DNA of 64,000 nucleotides, from contig NZ_CP032677.1 in NCBI RefSeq assembly GCF_003627215.1, forward strand, positions 2,485,501 to 2,549,500, read 5' to 3'. Source of the DNA: Pseudomonas sp. Leaf58 (GTDB lineage: Bacteria; Pseudomonadota; Gammaproteobacteria; Pseudomonadales; Pseudomonadaceae). Below, piece by piece: positions 8,193-16,536 of the stretch (positions are counted from its first letter, which is position 1; each line of letters begins with the position of its first letter). A model generated the notes under the pieces. The model saw only the letters and a program-made list of their open reading frames with translations. It searched no databases and was not told where the DNA came from. A program made the translations under genes and the position numbers.

Positions 8193-9752
8193 ATGACCAG
8201 TTTCGTCAGCCCTCGTTCTACCGTACCCCCCCAGCAACTGCTGTCGGAGCAGGTGCGGCGTATTCTTGCCGCCCCGGTGTATGACCTGGCCATCGAAACG
8301 CCCCTGCAAGCTGCGCCTGCGTTGTCGGCCAGCCTGGGCAACCAGGTTTTACTCAAGCGCGAGGACCTGCAACCTACTTTTTCGTTCAAGATCCGCGGAG
8401 CCTACACCCGTCTGTCGCGCCTAAGCACCGTGCAGCGCGAACGCGGGGTCATCACCGCATCGGCGGGCAACCATGCCCAAGGTGTAGCGCTGGCGGCCTC
8501 GCACCTTGGCCTGAAGGCGACCATCGTCATGCCCACCACCACGCCGTCGCTGAAGGTGGAAGGGGTGCGTTCGCGCGGTGGCCATGTGGTGCTGCACGGT
8601 GAGAGCTTCCCCCATGCCTTGGCCCATGCACTGAAACTGGCCGATAGCGAAGGCGCCACCTTCGTGCCACCGTTCGACGACCCAGATGTGATCGCCGGGC
8701 AGGGCACCGTGGCCATGGAAATCCTCCGCCAGCGCCCAGGTGCGCTGGACGCCATCTTCGTGCCGGTGGGCGGTGGCGGGCTGATCGCCGGCATCGCCGC
8801 CTACGTAAAGTACCTGCGCCCTGAGGTGAAGGTAATCGGCGTCGAGCCGGAAGATTCCAACTGCCTGCAGGCTGCCCTGGCCGCGGGCGAGCGGGTGATC
8901 CTGCCGCAAGTCGGCACCTTCGCCGATGGTGTGGCGGTGGCGCAGATTGGCGCTCATTGTTTCGAGCTGTGCCGGCACTTCGTCGATGAGGTGGTAACGG
9001 TGAGCAGCGACGAGCTGTGCGCGGCGATCAAGGACATCTATGACGACACCCGGTCGATCACCGAGCCATCTGGGGCCCTGGCCGTGGCCGGGATCAAGAA
9101 ATACGTGGCGCGCGACGGCGTACAGGGGCAAACCCTGGTGGCCATCGACTCCGGGGCCAACGTCAACTTCGACCGCCTGCGCCATGTGGCCGAGCGCGCC
9201 GAACTGGGCGAGCAGCGCGAGGCGATCATCGCCGTCACCATCCCGGAACAACCGGGCAGCTTTCGCGCCTTCTGCCAGGCACTGGGCAAGCGACAGATCA
9301 CCGAGTTCAACTACCGCTACTATCCCGGCAAGGAGGCGCGCTTGTTCGTGGGGGTGCAGACCCACCCGCTGCACGACCCGCGCGAGCAGTTGCTGGCCAG
9401 CCTGCGCGAGCAGGGCTACAGCGTGCTGGACCTGACCGACAACGAGCTGGCCAAGCTGCACGTGCGCCATACCGTCGGTGGCCATGCGGCGCCTGGGGCT
9501 GATGAGCGGGTGCTGCGCTTCGAGTTCCCGGAACGCCCGGGGGCCTTGCTGGGCTTTCTGGAGCGCCTGGGCAAGCGCTGGAACATCAGCCTGTTCCATT
9601 ACCGCAACCATGGTGCGGCGGAGGCCAGGGTGTTTGCAGCGCTGGAAGTGCCGGGGGATGAGGTGGCGGGGTTGCCGTTGGCGCTCGATGAAATGGGCTA
9701 CCGGTATTGGGATGAGACCGACAACCCCGCGTACAAGCTGTTTCTCGGCTGA
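8193..9752 (+). CDS. ilvA: Threonine ammonia-lyase, biosynthetic
   Basis: IlvA converts L-threonine to 2-oxobutanoate and ammonia with PLP, the committed step to isoleucine. The 519-residue protein has the PLP lysine in FSFKIRGA (Lys66), the SAGNHAQG substrate loop and the glycine-rich phosphate loop VGGGGLIAG. After residue 320 two ACT-like regulatory domains follow, as in the Ile-inhibited enzyme (E. coli IlvA is 514 residues). I chose the ATG at 8193 because AAGGAG sits six bases before it; a GTG at 8169 would place that ribosome site inside the gene. Expression is likely controlled by the leader and terminator at 8046-8149. Pseudomonas genomes often carry a second ilvA elsewhere. Confidence 0.95.
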   Translation: MTSFVSPRSTVPPQQLLSEQVRRILAAPVYDLAIETPLQAAPALSASLGNQVLLKREDLQPTFSFKIRGAYTRLSRLSTVQRERGVITASAGNHAQGVALAASHLGLKATIVMPTTTPSLKVEGVRSRGGHVVLHGESFPHALAHALKLADSEGATFVPPFDDPDVIAGQGTVAMEILRQRPGALDAIFVPVGGGGLIAGIAAYVKYLRPEVKVIGVEPEDSNCLQAALAAGERVILPQVGTFADGVAVAQIGAHCFELCRHFVDEVVTVSSDELCAAIKDIYDDTRSITEPSGALAVAGIKKYVARDGVQGQTLVAIDSGANVNFDRLRHVAERAELGEQREAIIAVTIPEQPGSFRAFCQALGKRQITEFNYRYYPGKEARLFVGVQTHPLHDPREQLLASLREQGYSVLDLTDNELAKLHVRHTVGGHAAPGADERVLRFEFPERPGALLGFLERLGKRWNISLFHYRNHGAAEARVFAALEVPGDEVAGLPLALDEMGYRYWDETDNPAYKLFLG

Positions 9753-9800
9753 CCCAGAATAGCAGCGGGCTTGCCCGGGAAGCAGGCCTCGGCGTGGATG

Positions 9801-9845
9801 GCACCGGCTCTGCCGGTGTTCGCGGGTAAACCCGCTCCTACACGT
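9801..9845. repeat. REP element after ilvA
   Basis: CACCGGCTCTGCCGGTG is followed by GTTCGCGGGTAAACCCGCTC, the standard P. putida REP stem. It separates the convergent ilvA and 9858-11039 genes and may act as a bidirectional transcript end. Confidence 0.75.
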
Positions 9846-9857
9846 ACAGCGTGGCCC

Positions 9858-11039
9858 TCAGCGTTCACGCATGAAGAAACCGGCGACGAATTTGCGGAAG
9901 GTTTCCAGGCTCTTGAAGTCGGCGTAACGCTTGAAGTTCTCGGTATCCGGCTCGGGCCCGATCGGTTGCTCCAGCAGGGATACCGACAACACCCGGTCCT
10001 GGTCCGAGGTCATCACCAGCTCATCCATCACCTGGCCGCCGATCACCGGGCGGCGCATCTGCACTTTCACGCCCTTGCCGGCCATCCAGTCAATCAGCGA
10101 CACCAAGGCCTTGAGCGGCTCGCGTTCTTCATCGCGGTACACCGGGAACAGGTGGGTACGTGACAGCACCGGTACGCTGGCCACATGGATCAGTTCGTAG
10201 TAATGGCTGCCGGCGCTGGTCGGTGAGTAGATCATCAGTGCCAGCAGCGGCCCGGCGGTGCGGTTGCCGCCCCAATACAGGTGGTGCCCCTGGAAGTCGA
10301 AGCCGTCTTCACTGCGGTTGTTGAACAGTTTGCGCCCTTTGATCTGGTCTACGCAGTCCAGCAAAAGGCCGTGACGGCGGTGGTTGCCGAACACCGAGGC
10401 TTCACGCAGGCGGGACTTGAGCATCATCATGTGCTTCATGTCCAGACGGGTTTCCAGGTAGTTGCTGGCGGGCACCCGTTCCAGCAGCGGGTAGCGGCCG
10501 GCCACGCTGCGCAGTTCGGCAAACTGCCCGGTCAGGTCCTTTTTCAGGTGCGTGGCATACAGGTTGAGGCCGCTGGTTTCGATCCAGGTCAGCAGCAGTG
10601 ACAGCAGGTGCTGTTGGTCGCGCCGCTCGCTACCATCGCCGCCGGTATTGGCGGTGCCGCTGCGAAAGTCTCCGATCAGGCGCAACGGGGTGTCGGGCGG
10701 CAGCCAGGCGGCGGGTGGCGTGGGGGCGTTTTCGCGCTCGGTCGGTTCCCGTTCGTCCTTGGTGAACGGGCAGTTGGGCGCGTGCTCGGCGGTACCCGGG
10801 TTGTTCTTGAGGAACAGCGTGCCGGTGCTGCCGTTGAGGGTGACATTGAGCACCGGCAAGGCATCGTTGCGGCAGTCGCAGGCCAACCACTGGTTGGCGT
10901 TGCGCACTTTCATCAGTAACTGGTTGGCCTGTAGCAGGCGCGGGCCAGCGAGGCTGCCGGTGGCAAAGCCGACCAGCAGCGCTTCTTCTGCGGGGGTCAG
11001 GCTACGGACCTGTGCGGCGGTTTTGTCGATGATTCGCAT
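9858..11039 (-). CDS. Uncharacterised protein with an N-terminal Cys/His cluster
   Basis: I do not recognise this 393-residue soluble protein with confidence. Near the N terminus it has CDC and then HAPNCPF about 35 residues later, a possible zinc site. The spacing (Cys-x-Cys, a beta-rich stretch ending in a PGT, then His and Cys) recalls DUF1173-type proteins, but this is only an impression. A low-complexity linker rich in Glu/Pro follows, then a mixed alpha/beta C-terminal half with YWGGNRTAGPLLALMIYSP. The start at 11039 has GGGAG upstream; a GTG-like extension of nine codons is possible. No operon partner: 64 bases separate it from the VOC gene upstream. Confidence 0.75.
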   Translation of the reverse strand: MRIIDKTAAQVRSLTPAEEALLVGFATGSLAGPRLLQANQLLMKVRNANQWLACDCRNDALPVLNVTLNGSTGTLFLKNNPGTAEHAPNCPFTKDEREPTERENAPTPPAAWLPPDTPLRLIGDFRSGTANTGGDGSERRDQQHLLSLLLTWIETSGLNLYATHLKKDLTGQFAELRSVAGRYPLLERVPASNYLETRLDMKHMMMLKSRLREASVFGNHRRHGLLLDCVDQIKGRKLFNNRSEDGFDFQGHHLYWGGNRTAGPLLALMIYSPTSAGSHYYELIHVASVPVLSRTHLFPVYRDEEREPLKALVSLIDWMAGKGVKVQMRRPVIGGQVMDELVMTSDQDRVLSVSLLEQPIGPEPDTENFKRYADFKSLETFRKFVAGFFMRER

Positions 11040-11103
11040 GAAGCAGCTCCCAGCTACGAGCCCCAAGCTTCAAGCAAAGTCGCGCCGCTTTCAACTTTGC
11101 CGC

Positions 11104-11571
11104 TCAGTTACCAGCGAACATCTTGGCCGCGCGGGCGCGAATCTCGTCGGGGGTCAGCTCTTCCTTGTGGGTGGACACGAACCAGATGTTGCCGAACGGG
11201 TCTTTCAGGGTGCCGCTGCGGTCACCGTAGAACTGGTCTGTCAGTGGGTGCAGCGGGGTAGCGCCACTGGCAATGGCTTGGGCGTAGACCTTGTCGCAGT
11301 CCTCGACATACAGGTGCAGGCCCACGCCCGCGCCGGTGAGTTTCTGGCTGGCGGTCAGGCCGCCCTCCATGTCGCAGGGGTCACCGAGCATCAGCGACGA
11401 GTCACCAATCTTCAGTTCGGCATGGCCGACGCGACCGCCTGGGGCATCGAGGCGGAACATCTCGACCGCACCAAAGGCCTTCTTATAGAACTCGATGGCC
11501 TTGGCCGCGTCGTTGATGGCCAAGTAGGGGGTGATGCTGCGCTGGCCTTCGGGAATGGGTTTGACTGCCAT
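11104..11571 (-). CDS. VOC-superfamily (PhnB/glyoxalase-like) protein
   Basis: The 155-residue protein carries two beta-alpha-beta-beta-beta modules of the vicinal oxygen chelate fold: ITPYLAINDAAKAIEFYKKAFG, then GHAELKIGDSSLMLGDP, and later the WFVSTHKEELTPDEI tail typical of PhnB-like proteins. Metal-ligand His and Glu positions are partly present. This group includes antibiotic-binding and dioxygenase relatives, and the substrate is unknown. GGAGAG precedes the ATG. A strong hairpin lies in the leader at 11593-11610. Confidence 0.85.
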   Translation of the reverse strand: MAVKPIPEGQRSITPYLAINDAAKAIEFYKKAFGAVEMFRLDAPGGRVGHAELKIGDSSLMLGDPCDMEGGLTASQKLTGAGVGLHLYVEDCDKVYAQAIASGATPLHPLTDQFYGDRSGTLKDPFGNIWFVSTHKEELTPDEIRARAAKMFAGN

Positions 11572-11592
11572 GTTCGACTCTCCTGTTGAAGA

Positions 11593-11614
11593 GGGCGCCG
11601 GGGGGCGCCCTTTT
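11593..11614 (+). other. Strong hairpin between gapN and the VOC gene
   Basis: GGGCGCC (11593-11599) pairs with GGCGCCC (11604-11610) and is followed by TTTT on the plus strand. Both neighbouring genes run on the minus strand, where the T run would precede the hairpin, so its role as terminator of gapN is doubtful. It could instead structure the VOC leader. Confidence 0.4.
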
Positions 11615-11681
11615 GTTTAGAGTCGTTTGCACAGATGGAAAATCGACAATTGTTCTAGATCGATTCTCTATAAGCGCGCAG

Positions 11682-13301
11682 TCAGAAGATGTAGTCGGTG
11701 GTCAGGAAGCTGGACTGCCGGTTGCGAATGATCTCGCTGATCAGTTCTTTGTTGGCCTCCTGAAAGCGCGTTGCAACCAGCGTGCGAATCGAGAACACAC
11801 GCAGGGCGTCATGTACCGACAGGGTGCCTTCGGCGCTGTTCTTGCGGCCGTTGAACGGGTAGGTGTCGGGGCCACGCTGGCATTGCGCGTTGATGTTGAT
11901 GCGCCCGACCTGGTTGGCGAAGATATCGACCAGGCTGCCGATGGTCGCCGGGTCATTGCCGAACAGGCTCAGTTGCTGGCCGTAGTCGGAGTCCAGGACA
12001 TAATCGATCACGGTCTGCAGATCGCGGTACGGCACCACCGGCACCAGTGGGCCGAACTGCTCTTCGTGGTACACGCGCATGTGTTGATTCACCGGGTACA
12101 GCAAGGCCGGGTAGAAGAACGACCCGCGGCTATGCCCGCCACCTTCGTTGAGCACGCGTGCGCCTTTACCCGTGGCATCGGCGACCAGGCCATTGAGGTA
12201 GTCGACTTTGCCGGGCTCCGGCAGCGGGGTCAGTGCCACGCCAGGTTCCCACGGCATGCCGGGTTTGAGCGCGGCCAGCTTGTGCTGGAACTTGTCGAGG
12301 AAGGCGTCCACCACGTCCTCGTGGACGAACAGGATCTTCAGCGCCGTGCAGCGCTGGCCATTGAACGACAGGGCACCGGTGACCGCCTCTTCGACGGCGT
12401 TGTCGAGGTCTACCTGGGGCAGCACGATACCTGGGTTTTTGGCATCCAGCCCCAGTGCGGCACGCAGGCGGTGCGGGCGCGGGTGCAGTTTTTTCAGGTC
12501 GCTGGCAGCCTTGTGCGTACCGATGAAGGCGAACACATCGACCTTGCCGCTGGCCATCAGCGCGCTCACTGTTTCCCGGCCACGGCCATAGATGACGTTG
12601 ATCACGCCCGGCGGGAAGCTGTCACGGAACGCTTCGAGCAATGGGCGAATCAGCAGCACGCCGAACTTGGCCGGCTTGAACACCACGGTGTTGCCCATGA
12701 TCAGCGCCGGGATCAGCGTGGTGAAGGTTTCATTGAGCGGGTAGTTGTACGGACCCATGCACAGCGCAACGCCCAACGGGGCACGACGGATCTGGCCCAG
12801 CGTGCCCTGTTCCAGCTCGAAGCGGCTGGAGCGGCGGTCGAGGTCCTTGAGCGCGTTGATGGTGTCGACGATGTAGTCGCAGGTGCGGTCGAATTCCTTT
12901 TCCGAGTCCTTGAGGTTCTTGCCGATCTCCCACATCAGCAGCTTGACCACGGCCTGGCGCTGCTCACGCATGCGCGCCAGGAAGGTTTCGACATGCTGGA
13001 TGCGCTCGGCCACGCGCATGTTCGGCCAGGCGCCGCGGCCTTTGTCGTAGGCCTGCACGGCAGCATCGAGGGCGCTGAGCGCGGTGTCGGCATCGAGCAG
13101 CGGGGCGCTGCCCAGCAGCACTTGGCGTTCTTCGTTGCCTTCCTTGAGCCAAACCGGGCTGCGCACCGTGGCCAAGGGGCCGTCCCAGCGCCTGAGCTCG
13201 CCGTTCACCAGGTAATCGCGTTGTTCCAGGGGGGCTTCCAGGCGCCAGGTTTCAGGGATGTTGTCGGCGCTGGGGAAGAGTGAATCGAGCAGACGGTCCA
13301 T
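11682..13301 (-). CDS. gapN: Aldehyde dehydrogenase, GapN-type glyceraldehyde-3-phosphate dehydrogenase
   Basis: GapN oxidises glyceraldehyde-3-phosphate directly to 3-phosphoglycerate with NADP and without phosphate. The 539-residue protein is an aldehyde dehydrogenase: the PYNYPLNE segment, the cofactor-binding FIGTHKAA region (usually FTGS), the catalytic Glu/Cys region with FNGQRCTALK (catalytic Cys) and the C-terminal QRGPDTYPFNGRKNSAEG, which fits the plant and Pseudomonas GapN group. It is about 50 residues longer than typical GapN. The gene stands alone. Substrate is a family inference; another phosphorylated or plain aldehyde is possible. Confidence 0.8.
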   Translation of the reverse strand: MDRLLDSLFPSADNIPETWRLEAPLEQRDYLVNGELRRWDGPLATVRSPVWLKEGNEERQVLLGSAPLLDADTALSALDAAVQAYDKGRGAWPNMRVAERIQHVETFLARMREQRQAVVKLLMWEIGKNLKDSEKEFDRTCDYIVDTINALKDLDRRSSRFELEQGTLGQIRRAPLGVALCMGPYNYPLNETFTTLIPALIMGNTVVFKPAKFGVLLIRPLLEAFRDSFPPGVINVIYGRGRETVSALMASGKVDVFAFIGTHKAASDLKKLHPRPHRLRAALGLDAKNPGIVLPQVDLDNAVEEAVTGALSFNGQRCTALKILFVHEDVVDAFLDKFQHKLAALKPGMPWEPGVALTPLPEPGKVDYLNGLVADATGKGARVLNEGGGHSRGSFFYPALLYPVNQHMRVYHEEQFGPLVPVVPYRDLQTVIDYVLDSDYGQQLSLFGNDPATIGSLVDIFANQVGRININAQCQRGPDTYPFNGRKNSAEGTLSVHDALRVFSIRTLVATRFQEANKELISEIIRNRQSSFLTTDYIF

Positions 13302-13621
13302 GGGTACTGCACCTCACATTGCGGGGCGGGTTTCAAGCCAGGTGAATCGCTTCAGCTACGAGCATGCACCGGCCGCCGGAAAAACACCAGTCTGGCCTAT
13401 CCTGGCCACCCGTGCCTTTCGGTTGCCACAACGATTTTGACGCCATTAAACTTCACGAAAATTCAACAAGCGGTACAAATTTGCAATCAAAGTGCCACTT
13501 GCTAAGGCCGTGGTGCGTCCCTTAGATTGTTGCTCGATGTGCGCGAGAAGTTGTTGCTCTTGCTGAGCCGTTGTCCTTTTTCGATAGACCATTGAGCACT
13601 TCAAAGGGCGTAGAGGAAGAC
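13302..13621. other. Intergenic region between divergent gapN and GNAT genes
   Basis: These 320 bases hold the two divergent promoters by position. I find no repeat, RNA gene or convincing ORF. The segment around 13440-13500 is AT-richer than its flanks (for example ATTAAACTTCACGAAAATTC), as expected of promoter DNA, but no clear -35/-10 pair can be chosen. Confidence 0.4.
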
Positions 13622-14776
13622 ATGAAAGCGACCTTGACGGCAATTGCCCGGAAATTCATATCACCTTCCCAGCGCTATACATTGAGGCTGCTGGCCAGCC
13701 AGGTGCGTGAAGTACTGGCGCGTGCCTGTTTCTGGCGCTGGGAAGTTGCCAGGTTTCGGCTGCAGCAGGAAAGCCCCTACGAATTTTTGTATATCGGCAG
13801 GAAGCAACAGCGGGAAATGGCCAAGCTGCTGATTGCCGGCAAAGGCCAGGCCAGCGCTGCAATTATTGACAGTGCCCGCGCGACGGCGGCGGCCGACCAC
13901 GTAGTGGTGGTTAGCGAAATGCCGACGTCGGGGGCATTGTCGGTGCCGCATTACCTCAGCGCCGTGGTGCCGCTAGGGCGCGCGCTGGAGGACATCACGG
14001 CACGCTACGACAGCGAGTTGCGCCGCAGCATCCGCAAGAACCGCCCGCTGTACCAGATGCGCCAGGCCCTCTCGGACGATGAGATCGCCATGGCGGACCG
14101 CGACCTGCTGCGCCCCTATGCCAGCGCCAGGCAGGGTGTTCATGCCGCGCAGTTCCCCACCGAGGATGTATTTCGCATAGCCAAACACGTGGGGCGGCTC
14201 GACTTGATCACCTTGGGCGATGAGGTGATCGGCTGCCACTTGGGCTGCGAAGTGGTGCGCGCTGGCAAGCGTTATTGGAGCACCTTGCGTTTCGGTTATT
14301 GTGAAGCGGTATTTGCCGATGCACGCACGTTGCGCGAGGTGAATTCGATCACCACCTTCATGGCCTTGGAATGGGCGCTGGAGCATGGCTTTGATTATTA
14401 CGACATCGGCCTGTGCCTGGCGCGCCCCGATGACGGTTTGCTGAAATGGAAACGCCGCCGCGGTGGCGATATCGATTCGCTGGGCAACCATGCTTATCTG
14501 TTTGTCCGCTTGCCTAGCACGGGTACGGCGAAGTTTCTTTGGGACACGCCAATGTTCGCGGTGGAAGGCGACAAACTTACACTGCACCTAGGGCTGCCAG
14601 ACGGCCCGAGTGCGGAGGAAGTTGCCAGCCGCTACCACGAAATGGTGTTTGGCGGCTTGCACAAGATTTATCTTTACGGGGGCAGCGCAGCGGCTGAGCC
14701 GTTTGTGGCAACCCTACGCGGCCGTTACGCCAACCTGCAGTCACCGCCCACCGTGGAAAGGGTTATGTGCAATTGA
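13622..14776 (+). CDS. GNAT-fold (BioF2-like) acyltransferase-like protein
   Basis: The 384-residue protein probably folds as an acyl-CoA N-acyltransferase of the BioF2/FemAB-like group. The region ALEDITARYDSELRRSIRKN resembles the helix that starts such domains, and the later segment EVNSITTFMALEWALEHGFDYYD with LLKWKRRRGG resembles their C-terminal acceptor/CoA half. The true substrate is unknown. I chose the ATG at 13622, preceded by GAGGAAG; an upstream TTG would add 17 residues without a good ribosome site. A monocistronic gene, followed 78 bases later by an AraC regulator. Confidence 0.65.
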   Translation: MKATLTAIARKFISPSQRYTLRLLASQVREVLARACFWRWEVARFRLQQESPYEFLYIGRKQQREMAKLLIAGKGQASAAIIDSARATAAADHVVVVSEMPTSGALSVPHYLSAVVPLGRALEDITARYDSELRRSIRKNRPLYQMRQALSDDEIAMADRDLLRPYASARQGVHAAQFPTEDVFRIAKHVGRLDLITLGDEVIGCHLGCEVVRAGKRYWSTLRFGYCEAVFADARTLREVNSITTFMALEWALEHGFDYYDIGLCLARPDDGLLKWKRRRGGDIDSLGNHAYLFVRLPSTGTAKFLWDTPMFAVEGDKLTLHLGLPDGPSAEEVASRYHEMVFGGLHKIYLYGGSAAAEPFVATLRGRYANLQSPPTVERVMCN

Positions 14777-14854
14777 GCGGTGCCAGGAGGTTGGATATGT
14801 TCGCGCTATAAGCGTGTAGTATCCGGCGCACTGCGGCGGCCAATGGGGTAGGGA

Positions 14855-15637
14855 ATGATCGAGGTATCACGGTTTTGGCGCGACCCTGGGTTGCCGTTCG
14901 TCGAAGCCAGGCGGGTGGGGGATGGGCGCCAAGTCTGCTACGCCGCGCATTCCCACGAGAGTTTTTCCATCGGGGTGATCACCGGTGGGCGCAGCACCTA
15001 CCTCAGTGGTGAGCAACACATCGAGGTGGCGGCGGGTACCACGGTGCTGATGAACCCAGGCGTTGTGCATACCTGCAACCCCATCGCGGGGGAGCCTTGG
15101 TCCTACCTGATGCTATTCGTCGATTTGCCCTGGTTGCAGGCGCGGGGGTTTGCTTTGCCGGCCCAGGCCTGGAGTACCTCGCCTGCGTTGTACCGGCGAT
15201 TGTTGCAGGCCTTTGCCGACCTGTTCGACGCCAGCGTGGCCGATCGGGAAGGCCGGCTGGCTGCGCTGTTTGCTGCACTGCCCGGCCTGCTTGGCGGTGA
15301 CGCCAGCGCGAATGACCAGGGCAACCCGCGGTTGGACGCCGCCGCAGCCTTCATACGCGCCCATCGTAGCGACCCGCTGAGCCTGGCAGACATTTGTGCC
15401 GCCTGTGGCTTGTCGCGCTCCTACCTGATTCGTGCCTTCCGCCAACGCTTTGGCCTGACGCCGCATGGCTACCTGCTTGACCAGCGCGTGCAACTGGCCA
15501 GGGCGCAGCTGCGCCAGGGCAGAGCCATTGCCGACGTTGCGCAGGAGGCCGGGTTTGCCGACCAAGCGCACCTGCAACGGGCCTTTAAACAGCACTTGGC
15601 GGCGACGCCGGGGCATTATCGCGATGCCGCTGAGTGA
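14855..15637 (+). CDS. AraC-family transcriptional regulator
   Basis: The 260-residue regulator has an N-terminal cupin sensor (HSHESFSIGVITGG, then PGVVHTCNP) and a C-terminal double helix-turn-helix from about residue 165: LSLADICAACGLSRSYLIRAFR and AIADVAQEAGFADQAHLQRAFK. Arrangement and length fit AraC regulators that control amino-acid exporters of the LysE/RhtB family. It is convergent with just such an exporter, five bases away, a pairing common in Pseudomonas, so it may control that gene. Confidence 0.9.
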   Translation: MIEVSRFWRDPGLPFVEARRVGDGRQVCYAAHSHESFSIGVITGGRSTYLSGEQHIEVAAGTTVLMNPGVVHTCNPIAGEPWSYLMLFVDLPWLQARGFALPAQAWSTSPALYRRLLQAFADLFDASVADREGRLAALFAALPGLLGGDASANDQGNPRLDAAAAFIRAHRSDPLSLADICAACGLSRSYLIRAFRQRFGLTPHGYLLDQRVQLARAQLRQGRAIADVAQEAGFADQAHLQRAFKQHLAATPGHYRDAAE

Positions 15638-15642
15638 AGGCC

Positions 15643-16224
15643 TCAAAGGACCAGGTAAACCGCACTGGCCACCAGCAATACGGCCAAGCCCCGATTTAGC
15701 AGGCGCATGTGCCGTGGGTTGCCCAGGTACCGCCGAATCACGCTGCCGGCCCACGCCCAACTGGCGACCGAAATGAAACAGATCGGCCCGTAGATCCAGG
15801 TAAACAGCCACAGTAGCTGCTGCTCACCGCCGGTGTAGGCGCCAACCCCGGCCACCGCCGCTAGCCATGCCTTGGGGTTGAGCCATTGCATTGCAGCGCC
15901 GTGCCAGGCCGAAGGGGCCTGAGTGGGATGTGCGCTGCCCAGTTGCCCGTCGTCGCTGGCCAGCTTCCACGCCATGTACAGCAGAAACGCCACGCCGCCC
16001 CAGTGCAACAGCAGGCCCAGCAAGGGCCAGCGCAGCAGCAGTTGATGCAGGCCCAGCCCGACCAGCACCAGCAGCAGGCAGAAGCCCAGCGTGGCGCCAG
16101 CCACATGCGCCAGGCTGGCACGCAGGCCATGGCGGGCGCCGCTGCCTAGCGCGACGATGTTGACCGGGCCGGGGGAGATCGAAGCGGCCAATGCAAAAGC
16201 GGCCATGGACAGGGACAGGCTCAT
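15643..16224 (-). CDS. LysE/RhtB-family amino-acid exporter
   Basis: The 193-residue membrane protein has about six hydrophobic segments and the family N-terminal motif ISPGPVNIVALGSGARHG (compare GPxxxxxxxxxxxxGxxxG in LysE). The conserved NPKAWLA segment marks TM5. The family exports amino acids or homoserine-lactone-like molecules by proton exchange; substrate not readable. Tail-to-tail with the AraC gene at 14855. Confidence 0.9.
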   Translation of the reverse strand: MSLSLSMAAFALAASISPGPVNIVALGSGARHGLRASLAHVAGATLGFCLLLVLVGLGLHQLLLRWPLLGLLLHWGGVAFLLYMAWKLASDDGQLGSAHPTQAPSAWHGAAMQWLNPKAWLAAVAGVGAYTGGEQQLLWLFTWIYGPICFISVASWAWAGSVIRRYLGNPRHMRLLNRGLAVLLVASAVYLVL

Positions 16225-16536
16225 GATGGGGATCCGTTTAGTGGTTGGAGGCCACCATCGTCCAACACCGATAGCTCAGGGTATTGAAGAAAAGTACCCA
16301 AAGCATTTTGCTGTTGCAGCGGCCTGGTCGCGCGAAAGGCGATGCCTAGCGCTGAACGGCTTGTTACAGGTTTTGTAATAGTTTTGCGCTATCAGAGAAA
16401 CCAGCTGTACTTGTAGGATCGTATTCCCAATTTGCTATCAGGTTTATATGAGCACCTTCGCGGAGCCCCCCAGTCTTCGGCCTTCCTGGCCATCCTTCCC
16501 TCGTCCTCGTGACGCCTCCTTCCTGAGTACCCGCTA
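16225..16536. other. Intergenic region with a TTACA-N5-TGTAA palindrome
   Basis: The 312 bases between the divergent exporter and TerC-like genes contain a perfect inverted repeat TTACA-GGTTT-TGTAA at 16364-16378 within an AT-rich stretch. I looked for the manganese yybP-ykoY riboswitch often found before TerC genes and did not see its conserved bases. No RNA gene or ORF is convincing here. Confidence 0.4.

Noticed and set aside
11586..13283. Long plus-strand reading frame opposite gapN (565 codons)
   Set aside because: A mirror of the gapN codons in high-GC DNA; its composition (His/Gln/Val-rich) is that of an antisense shadow, while the minus strand has aldehyde dehydrogenase motifs.
16380..16536. 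yybP-ykoY manganese riboswitch before the TerC-like gene
   Set aside because: Expected by family habit, but the conserved GGGGAGUA-type and CUACUG-type bases are absent.
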